NCBI GenBank assembly: GCA_949287985.1
Contig: CASEIN010000037.1
Location: 30,005 to 94,004 of the forward strand
Origin: Mucispirillum schaedleri
Lineage (GTDB): Bacteria; Chrysiogenota; Deferribacteres; Deferribacterales; Mucispirillaceae
Length of the DNA: 64,000 nt
Reading direction: 5' to 3'
The position numbers and the translations under genes were made by a program. The notes beneath the pieces are model-generated. The model did no database searches. It saw only the letters and a list, made by a program, of their open reading frames with translations, and had not been told where the DNA came from. Shown piece by piece: positions 34,185 to 43,600 of this stretch (the first letter of the stretch is position 1; the number at the start of each line of letters is the position of its first letter).

Positions 34185-35459
34185 ATGAAGAAAGACTTAT
34201 CTATTGAAACTTTAGCCGTTCATGGCACATACAAAAGGGACGAAACAGGTGCTACTAACCCACCTATTTATTTATCTAATGCATACCAGTTTCAAAATGC
34301 TGAACATGCTGCAAATCTTTTTGATTTATCTACTGCTGGGTATATTTATTCAAGGCTTAATAACCCAACATCTTCTGTATTAGAAGAAACTGTTGCAGCT
34401 TTAGAAGGTGGTATTGCTGCTCTTGCTTGTGCAAGTGGCCAGTTTGCAGAATTTATGACTATAGTTACTCTTGCAAAACCGGGTGACAATGTTGTAACTT
34501 CTACACTTTTATATGGCGGCACACATACTCTTTTCACTTCTCAATTTGCAAGGCTTGGTATAGAATTCCGTTTTGCAAACCCTGCAAATATTGAAGAATT
34601 TGAAAAGCAAATTGATGATAAAACAAAAGCTATTTATTTAGAAGCAGTTGCAAACCCACAAGGATTTGTACCTGATTTTGAAAAATTTGCTGCCCTTGCT
34701 AATAAATATAAACTTCCATTAGTTGTAGACAGCACTTGTGCTACTCCATACCTTTTAAGACCTATTGAGCATGGAGCACATATTGTTATCCATTCTGCCA
34801 CAAAATTTTTAGCAGGTCATGGTGCTGTTCTTGGTGGTATTGTTGTTGATAGTGGTAAATTTGACTGGGCAAACAGTGGCAGATTTGAAGAATTTAATAC
34901 ACCAGATGAAAGCTACCATGGTTTAGTATTTACTAAACATTTTGGACCTGCATGCTTTGCTGCAAAAATTAGAGTTTCTGCTATGAGAGATATAGGTGGT
35001 GCTATAAGCCCTTTTAACTCATTTTTAATACAGCAGGGTATTGGAACATTACATTTAAGAATGAAGGCTCATGTAGAAAATGCAAAACAGCTTGCTGCAT
35101 ATTTAAAAACTAATAAAAATGTTGCATGGGTAAATTATAATGGTTTAGAAGGTGATGAAAACTATGCAAATGCTTCTAAATATTTAAAAGAAAAAGGGGC
35201 AAGCTTACTTACATTTGGCATTAAAGGCGGCTATGAAAAATGTAAAAAATTTATAGAAAAAGTAACTCTGCCTATACATGTTGTAAATATTGGTGATATA
35301 AAAACTATTGTAACTCACCCAGCAAGCACTACTCACAGGCAGGTACCAGATAAAGAGCTTGAAGCTATCGGTATTAGTGGTGATTTAATACGTGTTTCTG
35401 TTGGTATTGAAAATATTAACGATATAATTGCAGATTTTGAAAGGGCTTTAGAAGATTAA
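34185..35459 (+). CDS. metY: O-acetylhomoserine sulfhydrylase
   Basis: 424 residues of the Cys/Met-metabolism PLP family, at the length typical of MetY. The PLP lysine is in IHSATKFLAGHG near 207, with YSRLNNPTSSVLEE, ASGQFAE, and the C-terminal THPASTTHRQ and RVSVGIENINDI. It makes homocysteine from O-acetylhomoserine and sulfide. It lies directly under a SAM-I riboswitch and overlaps metX by one base (TAATG). Confidence 0.95.
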   Translation: MKKDLSIETLAVHGTYKRDETGATNPPIYLSNAYQFQNAEHAANLFDLSTAGYIYSRLNNPTSSVLEETVAALEGGIAALACASGQFAEFMTIVTLAKPGDNVVTSTLLYGGTHTLFTSQFARLGIEFRFANPANIEEFEKQIDDKTKAIYLEAVANPQGFVPDFEKFAALANKYKLPLVVDSTCATPYLLRPIEHGAHIVIHSATKFLAGHGAVLGGIVVDSGKFDWANSGRFEEFNTPDESYHGLVFTKHFGPACFAAKIRVSAMRDIGGAISPFNSFLIQQGIGTLHLRMKAHVENAKQLAAYLKTNKNVAWVNYNGLEGDENYANASKYLKEKGASLLTFGIKGGYEKCKKFIEKVTLPIHVVNIGDIKTIVTHPASTTHRQVPDKELEAIGISGDLIRVSVGIENINDIIADFERALED

Positions 35460-36592
35460 TGGATACAGAAAATTCTTTAGGAATAGTCAACACGCAGCAT
35501 GTGACTTTTAAAGATGAATTTTTTCTAGAAAGTGGCAGAATGCTTTCACCTGTTACAATAGCATATGAAACATATGGCACTTTAAATGAAAATAAAAGTA
35601 ATGCAATATTAGTTTGCCACGCTTTAACAGGCTCAGCACATGCTGCTGGGCTTTCTTCACCAGATGAAAGCACTACTGGCTGGTGGGACCCTATGATAGG
35701 TCCTAATAAACCAATTGATACAAATAAATATTTTGTTGTTTGTTCAAATATTTTAGGCAGCTGTTACGGCTCCACTGGCCCTGCTAGTATTGACCCATAT
35801 ACAGGAAGCCGTTATGCTTTAAAATTTCCTGTTGTTACAATTAGAGATATGGTTAAAGCCCAAAAAAAATTATTAGATTATCTGCAAATTGAAAAACTTT
35901 TTTGTGTTGCAGGTGGCTCTCTTGGTGGAATGCAGGCTTTAGAATGGTCTATAACTTATCCTGAGATTGTTGATAATGCCATTATAATTTCTGCAGCTGG
36001 AAGAATTACACCTATGGCTATGGCTTTTAATACTGTTGGAAGGTATGCTATTATAAAAGATCCTAACTGGCAGGAAGGAAATTATTATGATAAGACTGCA
36101 CCAAAAGACGGGCTTGCAATAGCCAGAATGGCTGGCCATATTACTTACCTTTCTGATGCATCATTTAATTCTAAATTTGGCAGAAGGCTTGGGCATCAAG
36201 ATAGTATCTTTGATTTTTCCAGTTCCTTTGAAGTTGAAAATTATCTTCGGTATAATGGCTATAAATTTACTGAACGATTTGATGCAAACAGCTATCTATA
36301 CCTTTTAAAAGCTATGGATATATTTGATTTATCATACGGTTATGGATCTTATGCTGAAAGCTTAAAAAGATTAAAAGCAAACTCTCTTTTTATTGATTTT
36401 ACTACTGATTTTCTTTTTCCTGCTTACCAAATGGATGAAATGTGTGATATTATGAAAACATATGGAAATAAAGTTGAAAGGGTAACAATTGATTCAGATT
36501 ATGGTCATGATGCATTTCTTTTGGAATTTGATGATTTATCGGCTGTTACTTTTTCTTTTTTAGAAAAAGCATGGAGGAAAAAAAATGTTTGA
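35459..36592 (+). CDS. metX: Homoserine O-acetyltransferase
   Basis: 377 residues, alpha/beta hydrolase fold. The nucleophile is in GGSLGGMQALEW near 145, with HALTGSAHAAG for the oxyanion region, then the catalytic Asp in FTTDFLFPAYQ and His in YGHDAFLLE near the C-terminus. It makes O-acetylhomoserine, the substrate of the MetY encoded just upstream. The two genes are translationally coupled, and the operon is under the riboswitch. Confidence 0.95.
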   Translation: MDTENSLGIVNTQHVTFKDEFFLESGRMLSPVTIAYETYGTLNENKSNAILVCHALTGSAHAAGLSSPDESTTGWWDPMIGPNKPIDTNKYFVVCSNILGSCYGSTGPASIDPYTGSRYALKFPVVTIRDMVKAQKKLLDYLQIEKLFCVAGGSLGGMQALEWSITYPEIVDNAIIISAAGRITPMAMAFNTVGRYAIIKDPNWQEGNYYDKTAPKDGLAIARMAGHITYLSDASFNSKFGRRLGHQDSIFDFSSSFEVENYLRYNGYKFTERFDANSYLYLLKAMDIFDLSYGYGSYAESLKRLKANSLFIDFTTDFLFPAYQMDEMCDIMKTYGNKVERVTIDSDYGHDAFLLEFDDLSAVTFSFLEKAWRKKNV

Positions 36593-37055
36593 TAATATAA
36601 GTAATCATAACAATATTATTGATGAATATATTAATTCTTGTAACTTAAATAGAGATAATATTACATTTATTATTAATAAACTTCATAATGAAGATAATGT
36701 TAAAGATTTTATTAAAAATACATTTTCTAGTGCTTCAAAAAACAGTATTGTTATAATTATTGATGCTGTTGTTTACCATGATGATGCTTTTACTAATACT
36801 ATATATTCATTTTATAATAGTAACTTTAAAAGAATATATACAGTTAATGAAGTTATTAGTTTAACAAGCCAGTATGCTGATTTAGTATATTTTAAAAAAT
36901 TTAATGAACGTATTGATATTGATATTGATAATATACCAAATAACCTAACAGATGATATACCAGAAAATATAAGAAAAAATATGCTTGTATTTGAAAATAA
37001 CCTGTTAAAAGCTGTTAATCAAAACTTTGGAGTATATATATTTCAAGTTATATAA
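36585..37055 (+). CDS. Unknown protein in the met operon
   Basis: 156 residues with GGAGG upstream and an 8-bp overlap with metX, so it is clearly translated and coregulated. The sequence is Asn/Asp/Ile-rich, with one hydrophobic strand-like stretch (SIVIIIDAVVYHDD) and no membrane helix or signal peptide. The position after metX is where many bacteria have metW, but the SAM-binding motif of MetW (a DLGCGDG-type loop) is absent, so it is not MetW. I do not recognise a family. Confidence 0.7.
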   Translation: MFDNISNHNNIIDEYINSCNLNRDNITFIINKLHNEDNVKDFIKNTFSSASKNSIVIIIDAVVYHDDAFTNTIYSFYNSNFKRIYTVNEVISLTSQYADLVYFKKFNERIDIDIDNIPNNLTDDIPENIRKNMLVFENNLLKAVNQNFGVYIFQVI

Positions 37056-37943
37056 TTATAGAAATATATCTCCATCAAATGCATTTATCATATGGGCTTT
37101 CATTACTGTTCCATTAATGGATACTTCTTTTAGAAGTATAGAACCACTGCCACAGGCAACGACAAGCCCATAATCATTTTGTAATATAATTTCACCAGGC
37201 TTTCCTTCTATACCACTCCAAGACTCTATACCAGCAGATGCTGCCTTATATTCTACACCTTTATAATAAAATGATGCCATACTAAAGGGAAAGCTGTATG
37301 CTCTAATAAAATTATAAACTGATGATGCTGATGCATTAAAATCTATTACCTTACTGCTTTTTCTTATTTTTGGAAGGTAAAACGATACTGCATTATTTTG
37401 TTTTCTTTTTTCAAAAGTTGTATCTAAATATATTTTTTTTACAAATTCTGCCGTCTTTTGACATGTTTTTTCTATAAAATCACCTGCGTTATAATAGTCT
37501 TCTATTTTAATTTCTTCCTGATATATTATATCGCCACCATCGATTATACCGTTATACTCATATATTGTTATGCCGGATATGGAAACACCGCGTAAAAACT
37601 GCTCACTTACTGCACCATAGCCCCTGTATTTTGGTAAAAGTGATGGCTGCATATAATATACGGGGCAGTTTATACTGCTTCCTGCAAAATAATCCTTTTT
37701 CCAGTCAACACATAATACAATATCAACATTTGGAATAATATTTGATGACTGTTCATAACTTTCAGGGGATACTTCAAATATTTGAAAATCATTTTTATAT
37801 AAGAAAATATTGCCTGTATGCTTTTTAGAAAGATGACTTTTTGATGTAGTTGCAATAAAGGGAGTTAGTTTTAATTCCTTTATATATTTAAGCAGCTTTT
37901 CCCCTGCAAAATCTTTTGTATATATTAATATATTTTTTGCCAT
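37056..37943 (-). CDS. Formyltransferase-fold protein with altered catalytic residues
   Basis: 295 residues with the formyl-THF transferase fold: PSLLPKYRGYGAVSEQFLRG at 100-119 and GITIYEYNGIIDGGDIIYQ at 124-142 match the Fmt/ArnA N-terminal domain, and the C-terminal 90 residues resemble the Fmt C-domain (FNASASSVYNFIRAYSFPF, GKPGEII). In active members the motif before PSLLP is Asn-x-His. Here those positions are Tyr97 and Gln99, while the Asp (Asp135) remains. It may therefore be non-catalytic, use other chemistry, or be a sugar-formyltransferase relative. It overlaps the preceding secreted-protein gene by one base (TAATG) and has only a weak ribosome-binding site. Confidence 0.75.
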   Translation of the reverse strand: MAKNILIYTKDFAGEKLLKYIKELKLTPFIATTSKSHLSKKHTGNIFLYKNDFQIFEVSPESYEQSSNIIPNVDIVLCVDWKKDYFAGSSINCPVYYMQPSLLPKYRGYGAVSEQFLRGVSISGITIYEYNGIIDGGDIIYQEEIKIEDYYNAGDFIEKTCQKTAEFVKKIYLDTTFEKRKQNNAVSFYLPKIRKSSKVIDFNASASSVYNFIRAYSFPFSMASFYYKGVEYKAASAGIESWSGIEGKPGEIILQNDYGLVVACGSGSILLKEVSINGTVMKAHMINAFDGDIFL

Positions 37944-39064
37944 TATTTTTTTTCCATATCTATTATTTCTACTTTAGTACTTAAAACATAGCCCGTTTTA
38001 TTTAATTTTGGTAGAATAACAGCATACCAAAGCTCATTACCTGCATATCTGTTATTCCATGGGGTGTATAATATATCTCTTGAACGATAATATGTTTTAT
38101 CTATTGTAGTTATTTCATTACCGTTTGGGCTGTCTAGCACAAGTATATTTTCCTGCCCCTCACTCATTTTAATACTTTTATAATATGATTTTTGGTATGC
38201 GAAACTTCTATTATAACCTTTATCCTTTTGCAGCTGAAATAAGGCAGGTGATGATATTATCTCTATTTTATCCTTATTATTAACTTTACTAATACTGTAT
38301 GTATATGCATAGAGATAGGCTTTCATAGTTATAGCACCACCTAGATACTTTTGAAAGGTTCCCTGTGGCTCTGCTTCATATTTATTAAAATATTCTAATA
38401 TTCTTCTTTCTTTTATAAGCATTGTTACTTTATTCTTTTTATTTATTACATTAGTTGCAGGGTATTTTGCTATATTATCCTTATTTTTAAAGTATGATTC
38501 ATCTTCTGGAATGAATATTAGTGAGGCAGCTCTTAATTTTTCTTCATCTAGTAATATATCATAACTTGTGTAATCTGATGCATCATCATATATTAATGCA
38601 AGTGTTCCATATATCCAGCCGGGCATACTGTATGGAATATATTCTTTATAGCTATCATTTTTCACATAACCTGATATGGAATAAACTTGGCTTATTTTTC
38701 CTGTAGATTCTATAAAGAAAAGCTCCACAAGGCTGTAATCCTGCTGCTTATCCACTAAAAAGCACATTAATGAAAGAGAAGATGTTGGCAGTAAATATTC
38801 CTGACTTATTTGAAGGCTTTTATCGCTATTTAATGTGTTTTGGTATAATATAAATTCATTATTAAAATTAATCTGCTTATATTTCTTATAGGCTTTTTGA
38901 AAATATATATCTGATACAGGATTTAATACTGGTAATATATTTTGCTGAAAATCTTCACTTAAATATGAATATATGCTTGGGGCAGCATTATATTTTAATG
39001 GCACAGCATAAACAATATTACATAAAGTAAGAATAATAAAAAATGTAAATATAATCTTTCTCAT
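37943..39064 (-). CDS. Exported protein with C-terminal SH3-like region, unknown
   Basis: 373 residues with a signal peptide (MRKIIFTFFIILTLCNIVYA). The last 70 residues (NILVLDSPNGNEITTI, then WYAVILPKLNKTGYVLSTKV) look like a bacterial SH3 domain that could hold peptidoglycan or protein partners. The middle 250 residues are not recognised. No ribosome-binding site is visible; a perfect TATAAT (39076-39081, minus strand) lies 11 nt before the ATG, so the leader would be only about 5 nt. It is cotranscribed with the formyltransferase-like gene. Confidence 0.65.
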   Translation of the reverse strand: MRKIIFTFFIILTLCNIVYAVPLKYNAAPSIYSYLSEDFQQNILPVLNPVSDIYFQKAYKKYKQINFNNEFILYQNTLNSDKSLQISQEYLLPTSSLSLMCFLVDKQQDYSLVELFFIESTGKISQVYSISGYVKNDSYKEYIPYSMPGWIYGTLALIYDDASDYTSYDILLDEEKLRAASLIFIPEDESYFKNKDNIAKYPATNVINKKNKVTMLIKERRILEYFNKYEAEPQGTFQKYLGGAITMKAYLYAYTYSISKVNNKDKIEIISSPALFQLQKDKGYNRSFAYQKSYYKSIKMSEGQENILVLDSPNGNEITTIDKTYYRSRDILYTPWNNRYAGNELWYAVILPKLNKTGYVLSTKVEIIDMEKK

Positions 39065-39169
39065 GTTAATATACTATTATAAATAAATTAAAAAAGCAAA
39101 GATATTATTCCTATAATTTTAATGTATATTTGAGATATTATTATTTTTTTTTATTTTACAATTTTTTTC

Positions 39170-39203
39170 TTGACATTCTATTGTGATATGTTAATACTAT
39201 ATT
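39170..39203 (+). promoter_or_regulatory. Promoter of the TRL-like lipoprotein gene
   Basis: A perfect TTGACA (39170-39175). The -10 is less clear: TAATAC (39192-39197, 16-nt spacer) or TACTAT (39195-39200, 19-nt spacer). Confidence 0.5.
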
Positions 39204-39230
39204 CCATAATGTTTTTTTTGGAGGAATGAA

Positions 39231-39536
39231 ATGAAAAAACTTATTTTACTTACTTTAGTAGTTGGTATTATGTCTTCAGGCTGTGCAGCTGTTGGTATGA
39301 ATGGTTTTTTTTACACTGGTGTTGAAGAGCCAGTTAATGCTACAAGCAACAGTAGAGGCACTAAAACTGGTGAAGCTTCTTGCACTAACGTTTTAGGTTT
39401 AGTTGCAGTTGGTGATTGCTCTATTGATGCTGCTGCTAAAAAAGGTGGTATTAATAACATTAAATCTGTTGACCAAAAAACTACTTCTGTTTTAGGTTTA
39501 TTTGTTAAAAGAACTACAGTTGTTACTGGTGACTAA
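39231..39536 (+). CDS. TRL-like family lipoprotein
   Basis: 101 residues. The lipoprotein signal ends in SSGC (Cys18). The mature part GFFYTGVEEPVNAT, then GEASCTNVLGLVAVGDCSIDAAAKKGGI, matches the TRL family of short lipoproteins, first noted in a tRNA-linked locus and of unknown function. GGAGG lies 6 nt before the ATG. It has its own promoter and terminator. Two Cys beyond the lipobox (SCTN, GDCS) may form a disulfide. Confidence 0.8.
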   Translation: MKKLILLTLVVGIMSSGCAAVGMNGFFYTGVEEPVNATSNSRGTKTGEASCTNVLGLVAVGDCSIDAAAKKGGINNIKSVDQKTTSVLGLFVKRTTVVTGD

Positions 39537-39544
39537 TTTATTTT

Positions 39545-39580
39545 GTGGCATTACTTTCAATTCGTAATGCCACTTCATCT
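39545..39580 (+). terminator. Terminator after the TRL-like gene
   Basis: GTGGCATTAC (39545-39554) pairs exactly with GTAATGCCAC (39564-39573), followed by TTCATCTC. The stem also serves the convergent T6SS operon, since on the minus strand it is followed by AAAATAAAT, although without a T-run. Confidence 0.75.
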
Positions 39581-39598
39581 CTTTTATAATATTATTTA

Positions 39599-40639
39599 TT
39601 AATTAGTTTGATTATTTATAAGCTTATTCCAGTATGTTAAATATAAATTAACTGCACTTCCTACGTCCTGTTGAATTTCTAATTTTTTAAGATTTTCATC
39701 GCTCATAAATACTTCATAATGATGCTGCAAATCCTGTGGTAAGTATGGTTTTAGTATATTATAATTTAGTAGTGGAACCATACCATATGCCATTGAAACT
39801 TGTGCTGCAGTTTCAGGCTGAATCATATAATCTATAAATTTATATGCTTCGTTTACATTATCAGATGCTTTTGGTATTGTAAAACTTCTTACCCACATTA
39901 AACTGCCATCTTTTGGGTTAATAAATTTCAAATTTTTATTTTGTTTTATAAGCCTGTAAGCTTCACTGTAATATACTATGCCAATAGCACTTTCTTCATT
40001 GACTAATGCTTTTTCTATGCCTTCATATGTTTTTATATTAAGACGTGGTAAAAGTGTAATCAGCCTTTCATATGCTTCCTTGATTTCTTCTTCCATCATT
40101 GTATTTGCAGTATATCCTAATGACTTCAATGCTATACTAAAAAAATCACGCATATCTTCTTTTATTATTATATTATTTAGATTATTGTTTATCCAAAAAT
40201 CGTCCCACTTTGTAATATCATCTTCTTTTAAATATTTTGTATTTATTATAATACCTATACTATCAGTTAAATATGGCACGCTATATTGTTTAGCTGTTTT
40301 ATATGGCTGGACAAAAAAAGAACTGATTACATTATCTACATTTTTCAGCTTATTAATATCTATTTCTAATATAATATTCTTTTTATTTAACTGTGTTACC
40401 ATAAAAGTTGATGGCAAAGTTAAATCATATTCTCCACCACTCATAAAACGGACATTGGAATAAAATTCATTATTAGTATAGTATATTTCATTATTAACCT
40501 TTGCTCCGTATTTACTATACTCATTTAAAATATTATCCGGCAGCACGTTTACCTGTAAATATGTATCTAAAATATCATTTTTCTTTTGGCATGATATTGT
40601 AAATATAAATATCGCTGCTATAATAAGTATTTTTCGCAT
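39599..40639 (-). CDS. PotD-like substrate-binding lipoprotein at the end of the T6SS operon
   Basis: 346 residues. The lipobox is FTISC (Cys17), and the rest is a periplasmic solute-binding fold of the spermidine/putrescine PotD type (SVPYLTDSIGIIINTKYL, TYEGIEKALVNEESAIGIVY, SYRL-type middle, VNEAYKFIDYMIQPETAAQVS, YGMVPLLN). PotD proteins normally deliver polyamines to PotBC permeases with the PotA ATPase; none of these is in the window. The gene starts 11 nt after tssM with a weak ribosome-binding site (AAGTGAT), so it appears to be the last gene of the T6SS operon. A T6SS-linked role is possible but unproven. Confidence 0.8.
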   Translation of the reverse strand: MRKILIIAAIFIFTISCQKKNDILDTYLQVNVLPDNILNEYSKYGAKVNNEIYYTNNEFYSNVRFMSGGEYDLTLPSTFMVTQLNKKNIILEIDINKLKNVDNVISSFFVQPYKTAKQYSVPYLTDSIGIIINTKYLKEDDITKWDDFWINNNLNNIIIKEDMRDFFSIALKSLGYTANTMMEEEIKEAYERLITLLPRLNIKTYEGIEKALVNEESAIGIVYYSEAYRLIKQNKNLKFINPKDGSLMWVRSFTIPKASDNVNEAYKFIDYMIQPETAAQVSMAYGMVPLLNYNILKPYLPQDLQHHYEVFMSDENLKKLEIQQDVGSAVNLYLTYWNKLINNQTN

Positions 40640-40650
40640 ATATCACTTAT

Positions 40651-43600
40651 TTATGAAAAATTTGGCCAATTATATTTATTAGGCCACCTTTGCCTGTCAG
40701 GCATTGGTTTATTAAACTCTACACCAAGATAATATATATATACAAGCCCTCTCTCATCTTGAACATAAATAGGGACATAATATATAGTATCTGATTCTTG
40801 TACTGTATTTTTATCTAAATAAAGTTTAAGTATTGACCATTTACCATTTACTTTTACACTGCCTTCTGCTGTGCTGTTATCTGAATGAGCATAAAAATTA
40901 AATGAAAAATTACCTGCTATAGCATTATCCTTTGCTATTACAAACTTACTTTCCTTATCAGATGCTGTATAAAACTTTTTATTATTTTTCGTATTATTAT
41001 CACTTGAAAATTCTACATACCTAAATAAAGGCAAAGCAGTATTTATGCCTGAATTTTTTGCCATTTCTATTTGTTTTATTTCATCTGGCACAAATAATGA
41101 CCATTCAAGTGGAATAGGTGCTGCTGTAATTGTATTAATAATAGTTAAAATATCTTTGCCCCACTGTTTCACATGCTCTTCATTTTTAACAAGCCCTGTA
41201 AGCTTTAAAGGTGCTTTTATTGATATAATTTCACTTGATGATGTAGAATTATCAGATATCCAGCCAAAGTCATTTAAAATATATTTTAAATCAAATAATT
41301 CTGTCATTTCAAGTGAATTAGCTGCATTACCATCAGCATAAAGTGGAAACCTACTAAATTTACCTTGATATTGTTTTATTAAATTAACTGTTCCAAATGC
41401 TGCATCATGTTTTACAAGGTATTCACCTTTTTCAAAAAGCTTTTTCCACCAAGGAATATTAACAAATCTATCGCTGTCTATTGAAAAAGTTAAGTATTTT
41501 TGTTTAACCACCTGGTCGCTCATAGATGAAAAAGTCTTATTTGCATTAAATGCTGTTGCAGGAAGTGATACCCAGTTAGCTGTCAGCGTATTACATATTT
41601 CTGTATATGCTGGGTCTATTCCTTTTATTTTCTCATCTATCATTGCACTATAATTTACTTTATCTCTGTCTAGTGACTGTGGCATAATTTTATCAGGCAG
41701 CATATTTATAATTTTATTTGATGTATAATAAATATTATATATTTCATTATTTACTATATATGGTTGTAAACCTGAAATAAACTTATGGAATGCTTCATAG
41801 TTATAAATTGATGGTGTTATACTATCCCCAAAACTACCCCAGTAGCGAATAAATGCTGCTGTGTAGTTATTCATCATATTATAAAGTCTTGTATAGTCCA
41901 TATTATTTGCTAAGTAATATGAAAGATAATTTACATCATCTTTAGGCAGTGATGCCGTAATATCATGCACACTGTTCCAGAATGGGTTAATATATTCATC
42001 TATTGCTTTTGTATTATATTCTGTTTTATACATTAGCTTTACATATTTAGTGTTTGGCATTGTTATGCTCATGTTATCACCATAGTTTGATGATATGTTA
42101 ACCATTAAATCAAGCTCTGTTTCTGGATAATGCTTAATCATATCCTGTAAAAAAATAATGTTATTATACTGGTATGTATGGCTGTGCATTAATTTTATAA
42201 AAGGTATTAATTTTGCAAAATCTTTATTATCTTTTAATGCATCTTCATATTTTACAAGTAGTGCAGCATTATGTTTTGCGTTGCTGTTATACTGGCTTAT
42301 AATTGGTGCAATATCTAAGTTTGAGTTAATTTTTACAATTGGTCTATTATAACCACTGTTAAATACAGCAAGCAGTAAATTGTAGTATGTTAATGCTGTT
42401 TGGTCTATCTCAACTGTTGTAAATAATTTATTGAGATTTTTAGTAACAGCTGTCTGTATACGGTTAAATTCATTTTCTAAATTTGTTTTTGCATTTTCTT
42501 TAACATTGCTTATTTCTACACTATCTACAAAATCTCTTAGCACGATTTTTTTATCAATTTCAGACCTGTTATTATAATCTGTTATAGTTGAAAAATCTTC
42601 TTCAAATAATTTTAAATATTTAGCATAACTTGCTGCAAGCATTGGTATAAAACTTTTATCATTATTCTCTTGTAATGCATTAGGATAATTTTCCTTTATT
42701 TTCTGCATGGAAGTATTAATAGTCATTACATTTTTAACTATATTATTATATATTTGTGCCCAGAGCCTTGAATAGGTTGTTACTATATCTATATTTGTAT
42801 AATCATCATCTTTTGTTTTAAAATTAAGTGTATTATCAATCATATTTTCTACAGTATTTACTGCATATATAAGATTTTTTTCTGTATTATAATTAGAATC
42901 AGGATATATACTTCCATCACTCCAGCTAGCAAGCATACTTTGCATACCAGCTTGAACTGCCTTAAAGAAAGACTTATGTATAATAATCGACTCATTAATC
43001 ATCTGGTAGTTTCGTTGTGAGTAATAATTTTTAGCTGTAAGTATATTAACTATCTCATCATGCATTTCAGGAAATAAATACCGTATTAAGATTTCAACCT
43101 TTTCACGTTCTTCTTCCATAGAATAGCTGCCACTATCATCTAAAAAATGCAGTAGTGATAAAAATACTTCCCTTTTTTTAAGGGTAAATGGTTCATCTTT
43201 CTTATTTATCATTTGCTCTTCAATTGTTCTAATTAAAGGAAATGTTACAAGCCTGCTGTGTATAAGCTCAAATAAATATAATCTATTTGAATAATCCATA
43301 TTTATAGAGCCAAACCTTAATAAACTTGAAACATAAAAACCAAAAGGTGCATTCCATTTTGTTTGAACATCTTTTAGTGCTGTAATATAATAACTCTGCC
43401 TGTATAAAAGCTGGTCATTAGGCATAATAGATTCCCCATTATATACTGGGTTGCCACTACTATCCATAGATATTAAATATGCCTGATTAATTGATTTATT
43501 AGCAAAAATATCTGCTGTCTCTTTATAAAATGGCATGTTATTAATTATTTTTTCTGATATTTTTTCATCACTAAATATGGTAGCCAGTATCCATATAATA

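Noticed and set aside
36585..37055. The gene after metX as metW
   Set aside because: Position fits, but the SAM-binding loop and other methyltransferase motifs are missing.
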